Below are positions 1-8,388 of a DNA stretch of 64,000 bases, piece after piece (the stretch's first letter is position 1; the number at the start of each line of letters is the position of its first letter). The position numbers and the translations under genes were made by a program. The stretch is from contig JAEEIA010000034.1 in NCBI GenBank assembly GCA_016281125.1, forward strand, positions 43,978-107,977, read 5' to 3'. The notes below the pieces were generated by a model. It worked only from the letters and a program-made list of their open reading frames with translations, was not told where the DNA came from and searched no databases. The DNA comes from Oscillospiraceae bacterium (GTDB lineage: Bacteria > Bacillota > Clostridia > Oscillospirales > Ruminococcaceae).

Positions 1-2
1 CC

Positions 3-212
3 TACGGCGACGGGCAGACTGCCGTGATTCCTGTCAAGCCGGTGATCGGCGCGAACTGGGAAATGACCGACCTCGTGCTGACAATTCAGGCGGATTCCGC
101 TGCGGAAACCTATACCTATTCCGCGACGCTCTATGTCAACGGGCGGGCGTATAAGAGTACCGGAGAGGCTGCGTTTGATTCGGAGGACGGCATCCGGGTC
201 AGCGACATATAA
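3..212 (+). CDS. C-terminal fragment of an unknown protein (5' end outside window)
   Basis: The reading frame is open from the window edge and stops at 210-212, so only the last 69 residues are visible. An internal GTG at 24 could be read as a start, but the frame is open before it and no ribosome site precedes it, so a truncated longer gene is more likely. The fragment is polar and rich in alternating hydrophobic and Thr/Tyr residues, with the look of a beta-strand domain. I do not recognise a family. The next gene starts 9 nt downstream and its Shine-Dalgarno AAGGAG overlaps this stop codon, so the two are probably co-transcribed. Confidence 0.55.
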   Translation, partial: YGDGQTAVIPVKPVIGANWEMTDLVLTIQADSAAETYTYSATLYVNGRAYKSTGEAAFDSEDGIRVSDI

Positions 213-221
213 GGAGTACAA

Positions 222-1385
222 ATGCATACCTGGACAAAAATGCGGCAGAAGCTGGAGCAGGAATATCTGGCAGAATCTCTGCGCGGACGGCTCAGTTATT
301 TCGTCACGACCTATCATGCGATGCATGACGGGGACGAGGGCAGAGTTGCGGTGCGTCTGGACGGTGCGGAGATCCTGAAAAGCAACTTCTTCGAGCGCTT
401 TGACGCGATGTGGAAAAAGTATGAGATTCTGGAGCAGGATCCGGCGGTTCCCGATCCGTGGCGGCAGTCCGCCGTGGAGGCCATCCGTGAGGGCAGCTTT
501 TACCAGATGGATTTTTACCGCGCATTCCGTGAATTTGACAGCCGAAGCATCACGGAGAGCCTTGCCTCTGAAAATGCGCTCGTGCGGATGCTTGCGCTGC
601 TCGACCGCCGCACCGGAAAGCGCACGCTGGAAAAGCTGCGCGTACCGATGCAGAAAGCGCCGCAGTGGCTGCAAATGATCTATTTTATCAGGCTGGAGGC
701 GGAGCATATGCCGCTTCTGCAAGAAAGGAAACCGATGAAAAAAGGCATACTATTTGATCTGGACGGCACGCTCTGGGATTCGTCCGCGGAGTGTACGGAG
801 GCATGGAACACCGTGATCCGGGAGCAGACCGGCCGGACAGAGCAGTTTACCGTGGATGACATGCATAACTTTATGGGCAGAACGATGGAGGCCATTGCGG
901 CACTGATGTTCCCGTCGCTGCCCGAAGCAGAGCGTCTGCATATTCTGGAGCTCTGCACGGCGCATGAGCATGATTTCCTGCGGTCGCATCCGGCGCGGCT
1001 GTATGACGGCGAGCGGGAGATTATCGAGGCGCTTGCAAAGGACTATGCACTCGGCGTAGTGAGCAACTGTCAGGACGGCTATATTGAGATTTATCTTGAC
1101 CAGTGCGGCTTTTCCGAACTGTTCTGCGACTGCGAATGCGCAGGCAGGACGGGAAAGTCGAAGGGGCAGAATATCCGGCTCGTGATGGAGCGTCAGGGGA
1201 TTACCGACTGCATCTATGTCGGCGACACACAGGGCGATGCGGATGCCGCCGAAGAGGCAGGCATTCCGTTTATCCATGCGGCATACGGCTTCGGCAGGCC
1301 TGACGCCTGCGCGGCTGCGGTCCGCAATATCAAAGAGCTGCCGGAAGCGGCGGCAAATATTTTTTCCGAAAAAAGGAGTAATTGA
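222..1385 (+). CDS. SF0329-like domain fused to HAD-family phosphatase
   Basis: 387 residues. Residues 1 to about 168 resemble the SF0329 family of uncharacterised bacterial proteins (opening MHTWTKMRQKLEQEYLAES, then a GRVAVRLDG segment). Residues 172-387 form a complete HAD hydrolase of the phosphoglycolate phosphatase type: motif I FDLDGTLWDSS, the motif II Ser/Asn in VVSNC, a Lys in GKSKGQN and motif IV VGDTQGDADAA. It probably removes phosphate from a small metabolite in the cytosol; the substrate cannot be told. The start has a good AAGGAG site. At the junction the sequence GAAAGGA precedes an in-frame ATG at 735, so a separate HAD protein of 216 residues may also be made. The stop overlaps the leader of the next small gene. 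Confidence 0.8.
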   Translation: MHTWTKMRQKLEQEYLAESLRGRLSYFVTTYHAMHDGDEGRVAVRLDGAEILKSNFFERFDAMWKKYEILEQDPAVPDPWRQSAVEAIREGSFYQMDFYRAFREFDSRSITESLASENALVRMLALLDRRTGKRTLEKLRVPMQKAPQWLQMIYFIRLEAEHMPLLQERKPMKKGILFDLDGTLWDSSAECTEAWNTVIREQTGRTEQFTVDDMHNFMGRTMEAIAALMFPSLPEAERLHILELCTAHEHDFLRSHPARLYDGEREIIEALAKDYALGVVSNCQDGYIEIYLDQCGFSELFCDCECAGRTGKSKGQNIRLVMERQGITDCIYVGDTQGDADAAEEAGIPFIHAAYGFGRPDACAAAVRNIKELPEAAANIFSEKRSN

Positions 1386-1387
1386 AA

Positions 1388-1654
1388 ATGGCTGATCACA
1401 AGGTTACATTTATGCAGAATGAGTACACGAATGACACGACCGGCGAAAAGGCACCGGGCGTCACCGTGATCCTGAACGGCAAGTTCGGCGAGGTCATCTC
1501 GCAGCTGCTGGAGGCAAATCCGAACTTCACCAGCAATATTCAGGTGATTCAGGAGGCGCTGTTCCGCGGCCTGAATTCGATGCTCAAGGAGAAGAACATC
1601 GGCGCGGATCCGGATGCGCCCGGGGATGAGGCGCCGGAAACGGAAGAAGCATAA
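1388..1654 (+). CDS. small acidic hypothetical protein
   Basis: 88 residues, soluble, with a very acidic C-terminal tail. The ATG at 1388 lies 9 nt after AAAAGGAG (1372-1378); an alternative TTG at 1382 is only 3 nt from that site and is less likely. No family recognised. The middle (residues 25-70) is predicted helical and amphipathic, the tail is disordered. The gene sits between the HAD fusion and dnaE with short gaps, so it is probably in one transcription unit with them. Confidence 0.65.
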   Translation: MADHKVTFMQNEYTNDTTGEKAPGVTVILNGKFGEVISQLLEANPNFTSNIQVIQEALFRGLNSMLKEKNIGADPDAPGDEAPETEEA

Positions 1655-1687
1655 GGAAAACACAGCACATCAGAAGGAGGTGCGGAA

Positions 1688-4600
1688 ATGGAATCGTTTG
1701 TGCATCTGCATGTGCATACCGAGTATTCGCTGCTGGACGGTGCCTGCCGCATCGACCGGCTGATGCAGAAGGTGCGCGAAAACGGACAGATGGCTGTTGC
1801 GATGACCGACCACGGCGTCCTGTACGGCGCGGTGCAGTTCTATCAGGCAGCCATGGAGGCGGGAATTCACCCGGTGATCGGCTGTGAGGTTTATATCGTC
1901 CGGAGCATTTCGCTGAACAAGGTATGGATGCGGGAACCGGAGCCGTTCAGACTGGTGCTGCTCTGCAAGAACAATATCGGCTACCGGAATCTGGTGCAGC
2001 TGGTTTCTGCGTCCAATACGCAGGAGATGCACGGCCCGCCGCTCATTGACCGTGCAATGCTCACCGCCCACAGCGACGGTCTGATCTGCCTTTCCGGCGG
2101 CCGGCACAGTGAGATCACAAAGCTGCTGCTGCGCGGGCAGAGCATTCAGGCACAGGAAGCTGCAATGGAATATGCATCTGTGTTCGGCGAGGGTGATTTC
2201 TTTCTGGAGATCCAGAACCACGGCAGCCCGGATGAGGAACTGGTTCTGCACGGCATGTCGGAGATTTCCCGGAGCACGGGCATCCCGATGGCCGTGACGA
2301 ATGACGCGCATTATCTGACGCGGGAAGACGCAGACACACATAAGCTGCTCTCCTGCATCCGGACGGGCGCCGTGCTGTCGGAGCCGGGCAGGGGAACGCT
2401 CCCGAACGATCAGTATGATCTGAAATCAACCGTGGAGATGAACGAGCTGTTCCGGGATTATCCCGAGGCGCTCCGCAATACCGAGGAAATCGCAAAGCGC
2501 TGCAATGTGCAGTTCACGTTCGGCGTGCTGCGGCTCCCGAAGTACCGCATCTCCGGGATTTCCGATACGGAGCTGTACTTCCGGTCGCTCTGCGAAAGCG
2601 GACTGCGCGGGCGTTACGGCACGGAGCCCCCGCAGGAGGCGGCTGAACGGCTGGAATACGAATACGATGTCATCCGGCGGATGGGCTATATCGACTATTT
2701 CCTGATTGTCTGGGATTTCGTGATGTACGCGAAGAACAACGGTATTCCGGTCGGCCCGGGGCGCGGCTCCGGCGCGGGCAGCCTCTGTGCTTACTGCATC
2801 GGCATCACGGATATCGACCCGCTGAAAAACGGCCTGCTGTTTGAACGCTTCCTGAATCCGGAGCGCGTCAGTATGCCGGATTTTGACATTGACTTCTGCA
2901 TTGAGGGCAGACAGCAGGTCATTGACTATGTCACGAAAAAATACGGCGCGGATCATGTTGCGCAGATCATTGCCTTTGATACGATGAAGGCGCGGGCCGC
3001 CGTGCGCGATACCGCAAGATGCATGGAACTGCCGTATGCGCTCCGCGACAGTGTCTGCGCGGCGATCCCCGAGGATCCGAATATGACCATTGAAAAGGCG
3101 CTGGAGCAGTCGGCGGAGCTGCGGACACTGCGCGACAGTGACCGGCAGGTGCGTTCGCTGCTGGAGCTTGCACAGCAGATTGAGGGAATGCCGCGGCATA
3201 CCACGATTCATGCGGCGGGCGTTGTCATTTCGGCAGAGCCTGTCATGCAGCTGGTGCCGCTTCAGCGGACGGAATCCGCGATTGTCACGCAGTATACGAT
3301 GGGTGTGCTGGAGCAGCTCGGTCTGCTCAAAATGGACTTTCTCGGGCTGCGCAACCTGACGGTGATCCGCGATACCGAGCGGCAGATCCGCAGGCGGCAG
3401 CCGGGCTTTTCTGTACAGCGGATCCCGGAGGACGATCCCGGAGTATTCACGATGCTGTCCAACGGCGACAGCGCCGGTGTCTTTCAGCTGGAATCGGACG
3501 GCATCAGGCGCGTGCTGATGCAGATGCGCCCGAAGAATATCTCCGACCTGATTGCGGTGATTTCGCTTTACCGCCCCGGGCCGATGGAGTCGATTCCGCA
3601 GTATCTGGCCGCGCGCGCCGATCCGGAAAAGGTGCATTACGATCACCCGCTGCTGGAGCCGATTCTGAAAGAAACCTTCGGCTGCATCGTCTATCAGGAG
3701 CAGGTCATGGAGATCTGCCGGACGCTGGCGGGATACTCCTACGGCAGAGCCGATCTGGTGCGCCGTGCCATGGCCAAGAAAAAGCATGACGTTATGGAAA
3801 AGGAGCGCGAGGTCTTTCTGCACGGCAATGATTCCTGCTGCGGCGCGGTTGCAAACGGCGTCCCCGAGGAAACGGCCGATGCCATCTTTGACCGCATGGC
3901 GGCCTTTGCGAGCTATGCATTCAACAAATCCCATGCGGCAGCCTATGCGCGGCTCGCGTATGAAACTGCCTATCTGAAATGCCGCTGGCCATATGAATAC
4001 TTCGCGGCGCTGCTGACCTCGGTGATTCCGACGACCGGCAAGCTGAAGGAGTATATCGGCGCCTGCGCATCGTCGGGGATCCGGCTTCTGCCGCCGCATA
4101 TCAACCGGAGCGAGGCGGGCTTTTCCGCGGCGGGTGAGGGCATCCGCTTCGGCCTGCTCGGTATCCGCGGCGTCGGCAAAAGCATGGCGGAAAGCTGGCT
4201 TGCGGTACGCAGAGATCACGGGCCGTTCAGTGATTTGCAGGATTTCCTGGAAAGCTGTCCGGAAAACAGCATCAACAAGCGCGCCGTGGAAAGCCTGATC
4301 CGTGCGGGCGCATTTGACGGCCTCGGCTGGAACCGCAGACAGATGGTGGAGCAGTACGAGGGCATGATCACGGCGATTTCCGCGCGGAAGCGTTCGGTTG
4401 TCAGCGGGCAGCTCTCGCTGTTCGCGGATTTGTATCCGGTGTCAGAGCAGGCGACGCAAATAAAGGCACTTCCGGTGCCGGAGTATCCGGAGCGGATTCT
4501 GCTGGAAATGGAAAAGGATTACACCGGTGTATACCTGAGCGGGCATCCGCTGGACCGGATCAAAGACGGGCTGAATCTGCTGCATCTGCCGGAGATTGCT

Positions 4601-5128
4601 GACGCCGTCCGGATGAAGGACGGGCAAAAGCTGCGGCTGTTCGGGTTTGTCACGGATATCCGGACGCTCACAACGAGAAAGGGCGAAAAGATGTGTACCC
4701 TGACGGTCGAGGACTTCACGGGCACAGTGGACTGCGTGGTGTTTCCGAAGCTGTATCAGGAGCAGCAGACGCTGCTGAGAATGATGTCGGTGCTCTGCAT
4801 CAGTGCGACGGTTTCCAAAAAGGAAAACGAAACCAGACTGCTCTGTGACAGCTTGCTCAGCGAGGAGCAGATGCGCGCGTATGTTCAGAAGCGCTGCGTG
4901 CTCTGCGTCAAGCTGGACGATGCCGATACCAAGCTGCTGGAGCAGATCTATAACATGTTTCTGCGGTTCAGCGGGACGCAGCCCTGCTGCTTCTGGCTGA
5001 ACACGAGCCGCAGATATCTGTATCCGAAGCTGCCCGGCGGCGGCGTTTTGCTGAGCAAAGAGTTTGTGCAGCAGCTGCAAAAGCTGATTCCGCTGTCCCG
5101 GTGCGGGCTGATTGAGAAAAAGAGGTGA
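1688..5128 (+). CDS. dnaE: DNA polymerase III subunit alpha (DnaE type)
   Basis: 1146 residues, the usual length for DnaE. It begins with a PHP domain (HLHVHTEYSLLDGACRID), followed by the Pol III palm: PGRGSGAGSLCAYC and the catalytic aspartates in SMPDFDIDFC. FNKSHAAAYA and the helix-hairpin-helix region follow, and an OB-fold domain near residues 960-1060 (GFVTDIRTLTTRKGEK). In Clostridia a DnaE of this type works beside PolC at the replication fork. The start is set by GAAGGAGG 8 nt upstream. The dGTPase gene follows after 4 nt, so the two nucleotide and DNA genes are probably co-transcribed. Confidence 0.96.
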   Translation: MESFVHLHVHTEYSLLDGACRIDRLMQKVRENGQMAVAMTDHGVLYGAVQFYQAAMEAGIHPVIGCEVYIVRSISLNKVWMREPEPFRLVLLCKNNIGYRNLVQLVSASNTQEMHGPPLIDRAMLTAHSDGLICLSGGRHSEITKLLLRGQSIQAQEAAMEYASVFGEGDFFLEIQNHGSPDEELVLHGMSEISRSTGIPMAVTNDAHYLTREDADTHKLLSCIRTGAVLSEPGRGTLPNDQYDLKSTVEMNELFRDYPEALRNTEEIAKRCNVQFTFGVLRLPKYRISGISDTELYFRSLCESGLRGRYGTEPPQEAAERLEYEYDVIRRMGYIDYFLIVWDFVMYAKNNGIPVGPGRGSGAGSLCAYCIGITDIDPLKNGLLFERFLNPERVSMPDFDIDFCIEGRQQVIDYVTKKYGADHVAQIIAFDTMKARAAVRDTARCMELPYALRDSVCAAIPEDPNMTIEKALEQSAELRTLRDSDRQVRSLLELAQQIEGMPRHTTIHAAGVVISAEPVMQLVPLQRTESAIVTQYTMGVLEQLGLLKMDFLGLRNLTVIRDTERQIRRRQPGFSVQRIPEDDPGVFTMLSNGDSAGVFQLESDGIRRVLMQMRPKNISDLIAVISLYRPGPMESIPQYLAARADPEKVHYDHPLLEPILKETFGCIVYQEQVMEICRTLAGYSYGRADLVRRAMAKKKHDVMEKEREVFLHGNDSCCGAVANGVPEETADAIFDRMAAFASYAFNKSHAAAYARLAYETAYLKCRWPYEYFAALLTSVIPTTGKLKEYIGACASSGIRLLPPHINRSEAGFSAAGEGIRFGLLGIRGVGKSMAESWLAVRRDHGPFSDLQDFLESCPENSINKRAVESLIRAGAFDGLGWNRRQMVEQYEGMITAISARKRSVVSGQLSLFADLYPVSEQATQIKALPVPEYPERILLEMEKDYTGVYLSGHPLDRIKDGLNLLHLPEIADAVRMKDGQKLRLFGFVTDIRTLTTRKGEKMCTLTVEDFTGTVDCVVFPKLYQEQQTLLRMMSVLCISATVSKKENETRLLCDSLLSEEQMRAYVQKRCVLCVKLDDADTKLLEQIYNMFLRFSGTQPCCFWLNTSRRYLYPKLPGGGVLLSKEFVQQLQKLIPLSRCGLIEKKR

Positions 5129-5132
5129 GCCG

Positions 5133-6368
5133 ATGCGGTATTATGAATCCCTTTCTCCGGAACTGGAGCAGGAAATCGCGGAAAAGCAGCGGGCGGGCTG
5201 GGTTTCGCCCTTTGCCTGCAAAAACAGCGATGTGATCCGCCGCTATGACCGTCCGGGCGATGCGCCGAAGGTCTACCGGCAGCCGTTTTCCAAGGACGCG
5301 GACAAGATCCTGAACAGCCTGTTCTATAACCGCTATGCGGACAAGACGCAGGTATTCTCGTTTTACCGCAATGATGATCTGTCGCGGCGTGCGCTGCATG
5401 TGCAGCTCGTTTCGCGGATCGCGCGGAATATCGGCGCGGTGCTCGGGCTGAATGCGGATCTGATTGAGGCCATTGCAATCGGGCATGACATGGGGCATAC
5501 GCCGTTCGGCCATGCAGGAGAGCACGCGCTGCATGCGCTGTATCACGAAAAGACGGGCAGGTGCTTCCGGCACAATCTGCACAGCGTCCGCGTGCTGGAC
5601 AGTATGATCCCCTATAACATTTCCCTGCAGACGCTGGACGGCATCGTCTGCCACAACGGGGAGCTTCCGCTGGCGGAATACACCCCGCAGCCAATCGGGG
5701 ACTTTGCCGCATTTGATGCGCGCATGGCGGCCTGCATCCTGGATGAGGACGGCGACCGCGGGCTGATTCCCGGGACGCTGGAGGGCTGTCTGGTGCGCAT
5801 CTGCGATATGCTTGCGTATCTTGGAAAGGACAGGCAGGATGCGGTGCGCGCGCATCTGATTCCCGCGGAATCTGTTTTCCCGGAAACGCCGGTCGGCAAA
5901 ACAAATGCGGAGCTGATCAACAATCTGGAGGTCAACCTGATCGAGCAGAGCTTCGGCATGCCGTATCTCAAATTTGACGAAACCCATTTTCTTGCGCTGA
6001 AGCAGCTGAAAAAGGACAACTACGAGCGCATTTATTTCCAGGAGGCCGTGCAGAAGCAGGTCAGGGACAGCGTTGTGCCGATGATGGAGCAGATGTATGC
6101 GCACATCTATCAGGATGCGGTGTCCCGGAACCGGGAATCCTGCCTGTACCAGCATCACATTGCGGCGGTGCTGGAAAAGCAGCGCTGGTATCCGGCGGAG
6201 CAGCCCTATACGGAAACCGATCCGCATGATCTGACCGTGGATTTCATCGCCGCGATGACCGATGATTATTTTGTGGATTATTACCGCGAGCTGTTCCCGA
6301 AAAGCCCGTATCATATCGAGTATGTCGGCTATTTTGACGGGACGCAGGATACGCTGATTCTGCCGTAG
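5133..6368 (+). CDS. dgt: HD-domain dNTP triphosphohydrolase (dGTPase family)
   Basis: 411 residues. The HD phosphohydrolase core is visible: RRALHVQLVSRIARNI, then GHDMGHTPFGHAGEHAL, which supplies the metal-binding His-Asp pair, and a later LVRICDMLAYLGKD segment. The family splits dGTP or other dNTPs into nucleoside and triphosphate, lowering the dNTP pool in the cytosol. The ATG at 5133 is chosen because GAGGTG lies 5 nt upstream; an in-frame TTG at 5112 inside dnaE has no site. Its position right behind dnaE fits a role in nucleotide supply or quality. Substrate preference cannot be read from sequence. Confidence 0.9.
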   Translation: MRYYESLSPELEQEIAEKQRAGWVSPFACKNSDVIRRYDRPGDAPKVYRQPFSKDADKILNSLFYNRYADKTQVFSFYRNDDLSRRALHVQLVSRIARNIGAVLGLNADLIEAIAIGHDMGHTPFGHAGEHALHALYHEKTGRCFRHNLHSVRVLDSMIPYNISLQTLDGIVCHNGELPLAEYTPQPIGDFAAFDARMAACILDEDGDRGLIPGTLEGCLVRICDMLAYLGKDRQDAVRAHLIPAESVFPETPVGKTNAELINNLEVNLIEQSFGMPYLKFDETHFLALKQLKKDNYERIYFQEAVQKQVRDSVVPMMEQMYAHIYQDAVSRNRESCLYQHHIAAVLEKQRWYPAEQPYTETDPHDLTVDFIAAMTDDYFVDYYRELFPKSPYHIEYVGYFDGTQDTLILP

Positions 6369-6422
6369 CAATTTATGACCGCAAACTCCGCAATCGTTAA
6401 GAAAAACTTATGGATTTCCTGC

Positions 6423-6451
6423 TTGCATTTTCCTGCTTGCCGTGCTATAAT
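6423..6451 (+). promoter_or_regulatory. sigma-A promoter of the glycosyltransferase gene
   Basis: TTGCAT (6423-6428), 17 nt, TATAAT (6446-6451) with extended -10 TGC. It lies about 70 nt before the ATG at 6519. Confidence 0.8.
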
Positions 6452-6518
6452 AAAAGATACGGGTGCCGGCAGCCGCATTCTGCCGGAGATGTTCAAATCA
6501 ATCGGAGGTCGCACAAGC

Positions 6519-7601
6519 ATGGCGAACTATCAAAACATATTGGTCGTAATCCCCTCACTGGATCCGGACGAGCGGCTGCTGAATGTCATTCGCGGCGTAC
6601 AGGCCAAGGGCTTTACGGATATCCTGCTGGTGGATGACGGCTCTGCGCCGGAAAATCAGCATTATTTTGAGGAGGGCGCGGCACTCGGCTGTGCGGTGCT
6701 GCATCATGAGGTCAACAAGGGCAAGGGCAGAGCGCTGAAAACCGCGTTTGAGTGGTTTATGAAGAACCGTCCGGATTCTGCAGGCGCCGTGACCATCGAC
6801 GGCGACGACCAGCACAAGCCGGATGATATCGCCGCCTGTGTCGATCTGCTCAGTCAGCAGAAGCAGGATTCCCTGATTCTCGGCGTCCGGAATTTTGACC
6901 TTGACCATGTGCCGCCGAAAAGCCGCTTCGGCAACAAGCTGACCTCGTCGGTATTCCGGCTGTTCTGCGGCCTGAAGGTCAGCGATACGCAGACAGGTCT
7001 GCGCGTGTTCCCGCGGGGCATCATCCCGAAGATGCTGGAGGTTTCCGGTGAGCGCTTTGAGTACGAAACGAATATGCTGCTGGTGTGCAAGCAGGCGGAT
7101 ATTCCGCTTGTGGAGCAGACAATCGAAACCGTGTACATCAACTCCAACGAAACAACGCACTTCCACCCGATCAAGGATTCCCTGCGGATTTACGGCATTA
7201 TCATTAAGTTTTTCCTGAGCTCGCTGCTGTCCTTCCTGTTGGATTACGGCCTGTTCAATGTCTTTTATGCGGCGTTCCGGAATCTGGCGCACAGACTGTT
7301 CCTGGCAACGGCGCTGGCGCGTATCCTGAGTTCTGTTTTCAATTTCACGCTCAACCGCAAGGCGGTGTTCCGGAGCGACGCGCCGCTTTCCAAGACCATC
7401 GCACGGTATTATATTCTCTGGGGCTTCCAGCTGCTGGCGTCCTTCGGGCTCGTCCGGCTGCTCTCCGGCATCTTCGGAGAGGGCGGCTTCGTGGTCGCGA
7501 TCTTAAAGCTGATTGTGGATATGTTCCTGTATTTTGTCAGCTTCCGCGTGCAGCAGGCCTGGGTTTTCAAGCCCGACAATACCGAAATCAAATCAGAATA
7601 A
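6519..7601 (+). CDS. GT2 glycosyltransferase fused to GtrA membrane domain
   Basis: 360 residues. Residues 1 to about 220 are a family 2 glycosyltransferase of the dolichol-phosphate-mannose-synthase type (IPSLDPDERLLNVI, LLVDDGSAPEN, VTIDGDDQHKPDDI supplying the metal-binding acidic motif, DTQTGLRVFP). Residues about 225-350 hold four hydrophobic segments of the GtrA type. Such proteins move a sugar from a nucleotide donor to polyprenyl phosphate and help bring it across the membrane for wall polysaccharide or glycoprotein decoration. The ATG at 6519 follows CGGAGG by 10 nt; an earlier in-frame ATG at 6375 lies upstream of the promoter and is rejected. Confidence 0.9.
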   Translation: MANYQNILVVIPSLDPDERLLNVIRGVQAKGFTDILLVDDGSAPENQHYFEEGAALGCAVLHHEVNKGKGRALKTAFEWFMKNRPDSAGAVTIDGDDQHKPDDIAACVDLLSQQKQDSLILGVRNFDLDHVPPKSRFGNKLTSSVFRLFCGLKVSDTQTGLRVFPRGIIPKMLEVSGERFEYETNMLLVCKQADIPLVEQTIETVYINSNETTHFHPIKDSLRIYGIIIKFFLSSLLSFLLDYGLFNVFYAAFRNLAHRLFLATALARILSSVFNFTLNRKAVFRSDAPLSKTIARYYILWGFQLLASFGLVRLLSGIFGEGGFVVAILKLIVDMFLYFVSFRVQQAWVFKPDNTEIKSE

Positions 7602-7614
7602 CGGATGAAATAAT

Positions 7615-8190
7615 ATGATGAAAAAAACAACACCGATCTCAGCATCAGACGATAGCAGGATACCGGCATTTTCGCCGGAAACAGCATTTGAACGCATGAT
7701 CTGCACGGCGGATGATGCATTGGCATGGGCACTCCGGGAGCCGGTTGCGGTATTCCGGGATGTCCGCTGCGTGTCCGGACAGGCCGTCTGGGACGCGTTT
7801 TACAGCGCAGTCAGCGCAAAGCAGCCCGCTTCGGTTCTGTGCGCGTATTTCTACGAGCTGGACAGGGCACATGTGTCCCCGGAATTGTACGAGGCGGAAA
7901 AGGATCTGTATCCGCAGATGTTCTTTTCGCTTGTTGCGTATGACGGGGAAACCTTCCGGCTCAGATCCCGGATCAGCACGGATACCGTTCTGGACAGAGA
8001 TGAGCCCTTTCTGTATCTCGTGCATCTGATCGGAGAAAACCCGCCCGGTGCGCTGTACCGGTATACGGAGGAGTACGATCTGGTCAATGACGCGTCCGTC
8101 ACCTGGGAGCGTTTGCAAAGGTCGATGTTCAGTTCACAGTACGGCGACTTTATCCGGCACGCGTCTGTGTATATGGATATGCATGACTGA
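7615..8190 (+). CDS. hypothetical protein
   Basis: 191 residues, soluble, no signal peptide and no membrane segment. I do not recognise the family. The fold looks alpha/beta, with many aromatic residues (AVWDAFYSAV, LCAYFYELDRAHV, FFSLVAYDGETF). It begins 13 nt after the glycosyltransferase stop, so it probably shares its transcript. The ribosome site is weak (only GGATG), and the ATG at 7615 or the next at 7618 could both serve. Confidence 0.7.
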   Translation: MMKKTTPISASDDSRIPAFSPETAFERMICTADDALAWALREPVAVFRDVRCVSGQAVWDAFYSAVSAKQPASVLCAYFYELDRAHVSPELYEAEKDLYPQMFFSLVAYDGETFRLRSRISTDTVLDRDEPFLYLVHLIGENPPGALYRYTEEYDLVNDASVTWERLQRSMFSSQYGDFIRHASVYMDMHD

Positions 8191-8196
8191 TAACCG

Positions 8197-8280
8197 AAAA
8201 AAATGCGCCTCGCTGCTGTCCGCGGCGGGGCGCTACATCAAATCAGTAGGGTGTTAGGAGAACACAATGTCGATCTGACA
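8197..8280 (-). ncRNA. candidate small RNA with CUCCU loop
   Basis: In the 198-nt gap between convergent-free genes, the minus strand shows a promoter-like -10 TGCTATGAT (8286-8294), then a hairpin GTGTT-CTCCT-AACAC (8251-8265) that presents CUCCU, the complement of a Shine-Dalgarno, in its loop. It ends in a GC-rich hairpin (8205-8233) followed by ATTTTTTT. The transcript would be about 80 nt. Weak points are a 21-nt spacer from TTGACA (8313-8318) and two A-C mismatches in the terminator stem. No known RNA family recognised. Confidence 0.4.
8205..8233 (-). terminator. possible terminator of the candidate small RNA
   Basis: On the minus strand a 12-position stem (10 Watson-Crick pairs, two A-C mismatches) with loop GGACA is followed by A and seven T. 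On the plus strand the same stem pairs fully with G-U wobbles but has no T tract. Confidence 0.45.
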
Positions 8281-8285
8281 GTATC

Positions 8286-8318
8286 ATCATAGCACAGATC
8301 CTGCGAAAAAAATGTCAA
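8286..8318 (-). promoter_or_regulatory. possible promoter of the candidate small RNA
   Basis: Perfect TTGACA (8313-8318) and an extended -10 TGCTATGAT, but 21 nt apart; a TGCTAT reading gives 18 nt. The extended -10 may act without the -35. Confidence 0.4.
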
Positions 8319-8328
8319 AAGAGAGAAG

Positions 8329-8357
8329 CATTCCGGGCGTTCTGGAATGTTTTTTTT
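8329..8357 (+). terminator. intrinsic terminator just ahead of the symporter
   Basis: Stem CATTCCGG/TCTGGAATG (8329-8336 with 8342-8349, one G-U pair), loop of 5, then eight T. It ends the transcript of the 7615-8190 gene, and lies only about 18 nt before the Shine-Dalgarno of the symporter gene. Confidence 0.75.
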
Positions 8358-8388
8358 GTGCGTATATTTTTTGCAGGAGGTGAGGGCG

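Noticed and set aside
2426..4219. 597-codon open frame antisense to dnaE
   Set aside because: It mirrors the strong codon bias of dnaE and codes Arg/His-rich sequence with no family resemblance or ribosome site.
8267..8278. Tiny leader ORF ATG-TCG-ATC-TGA after AGGAG
   Set aside because: Three codons only; kept as a rival reading of the candidate small RNA but not called as a gene.
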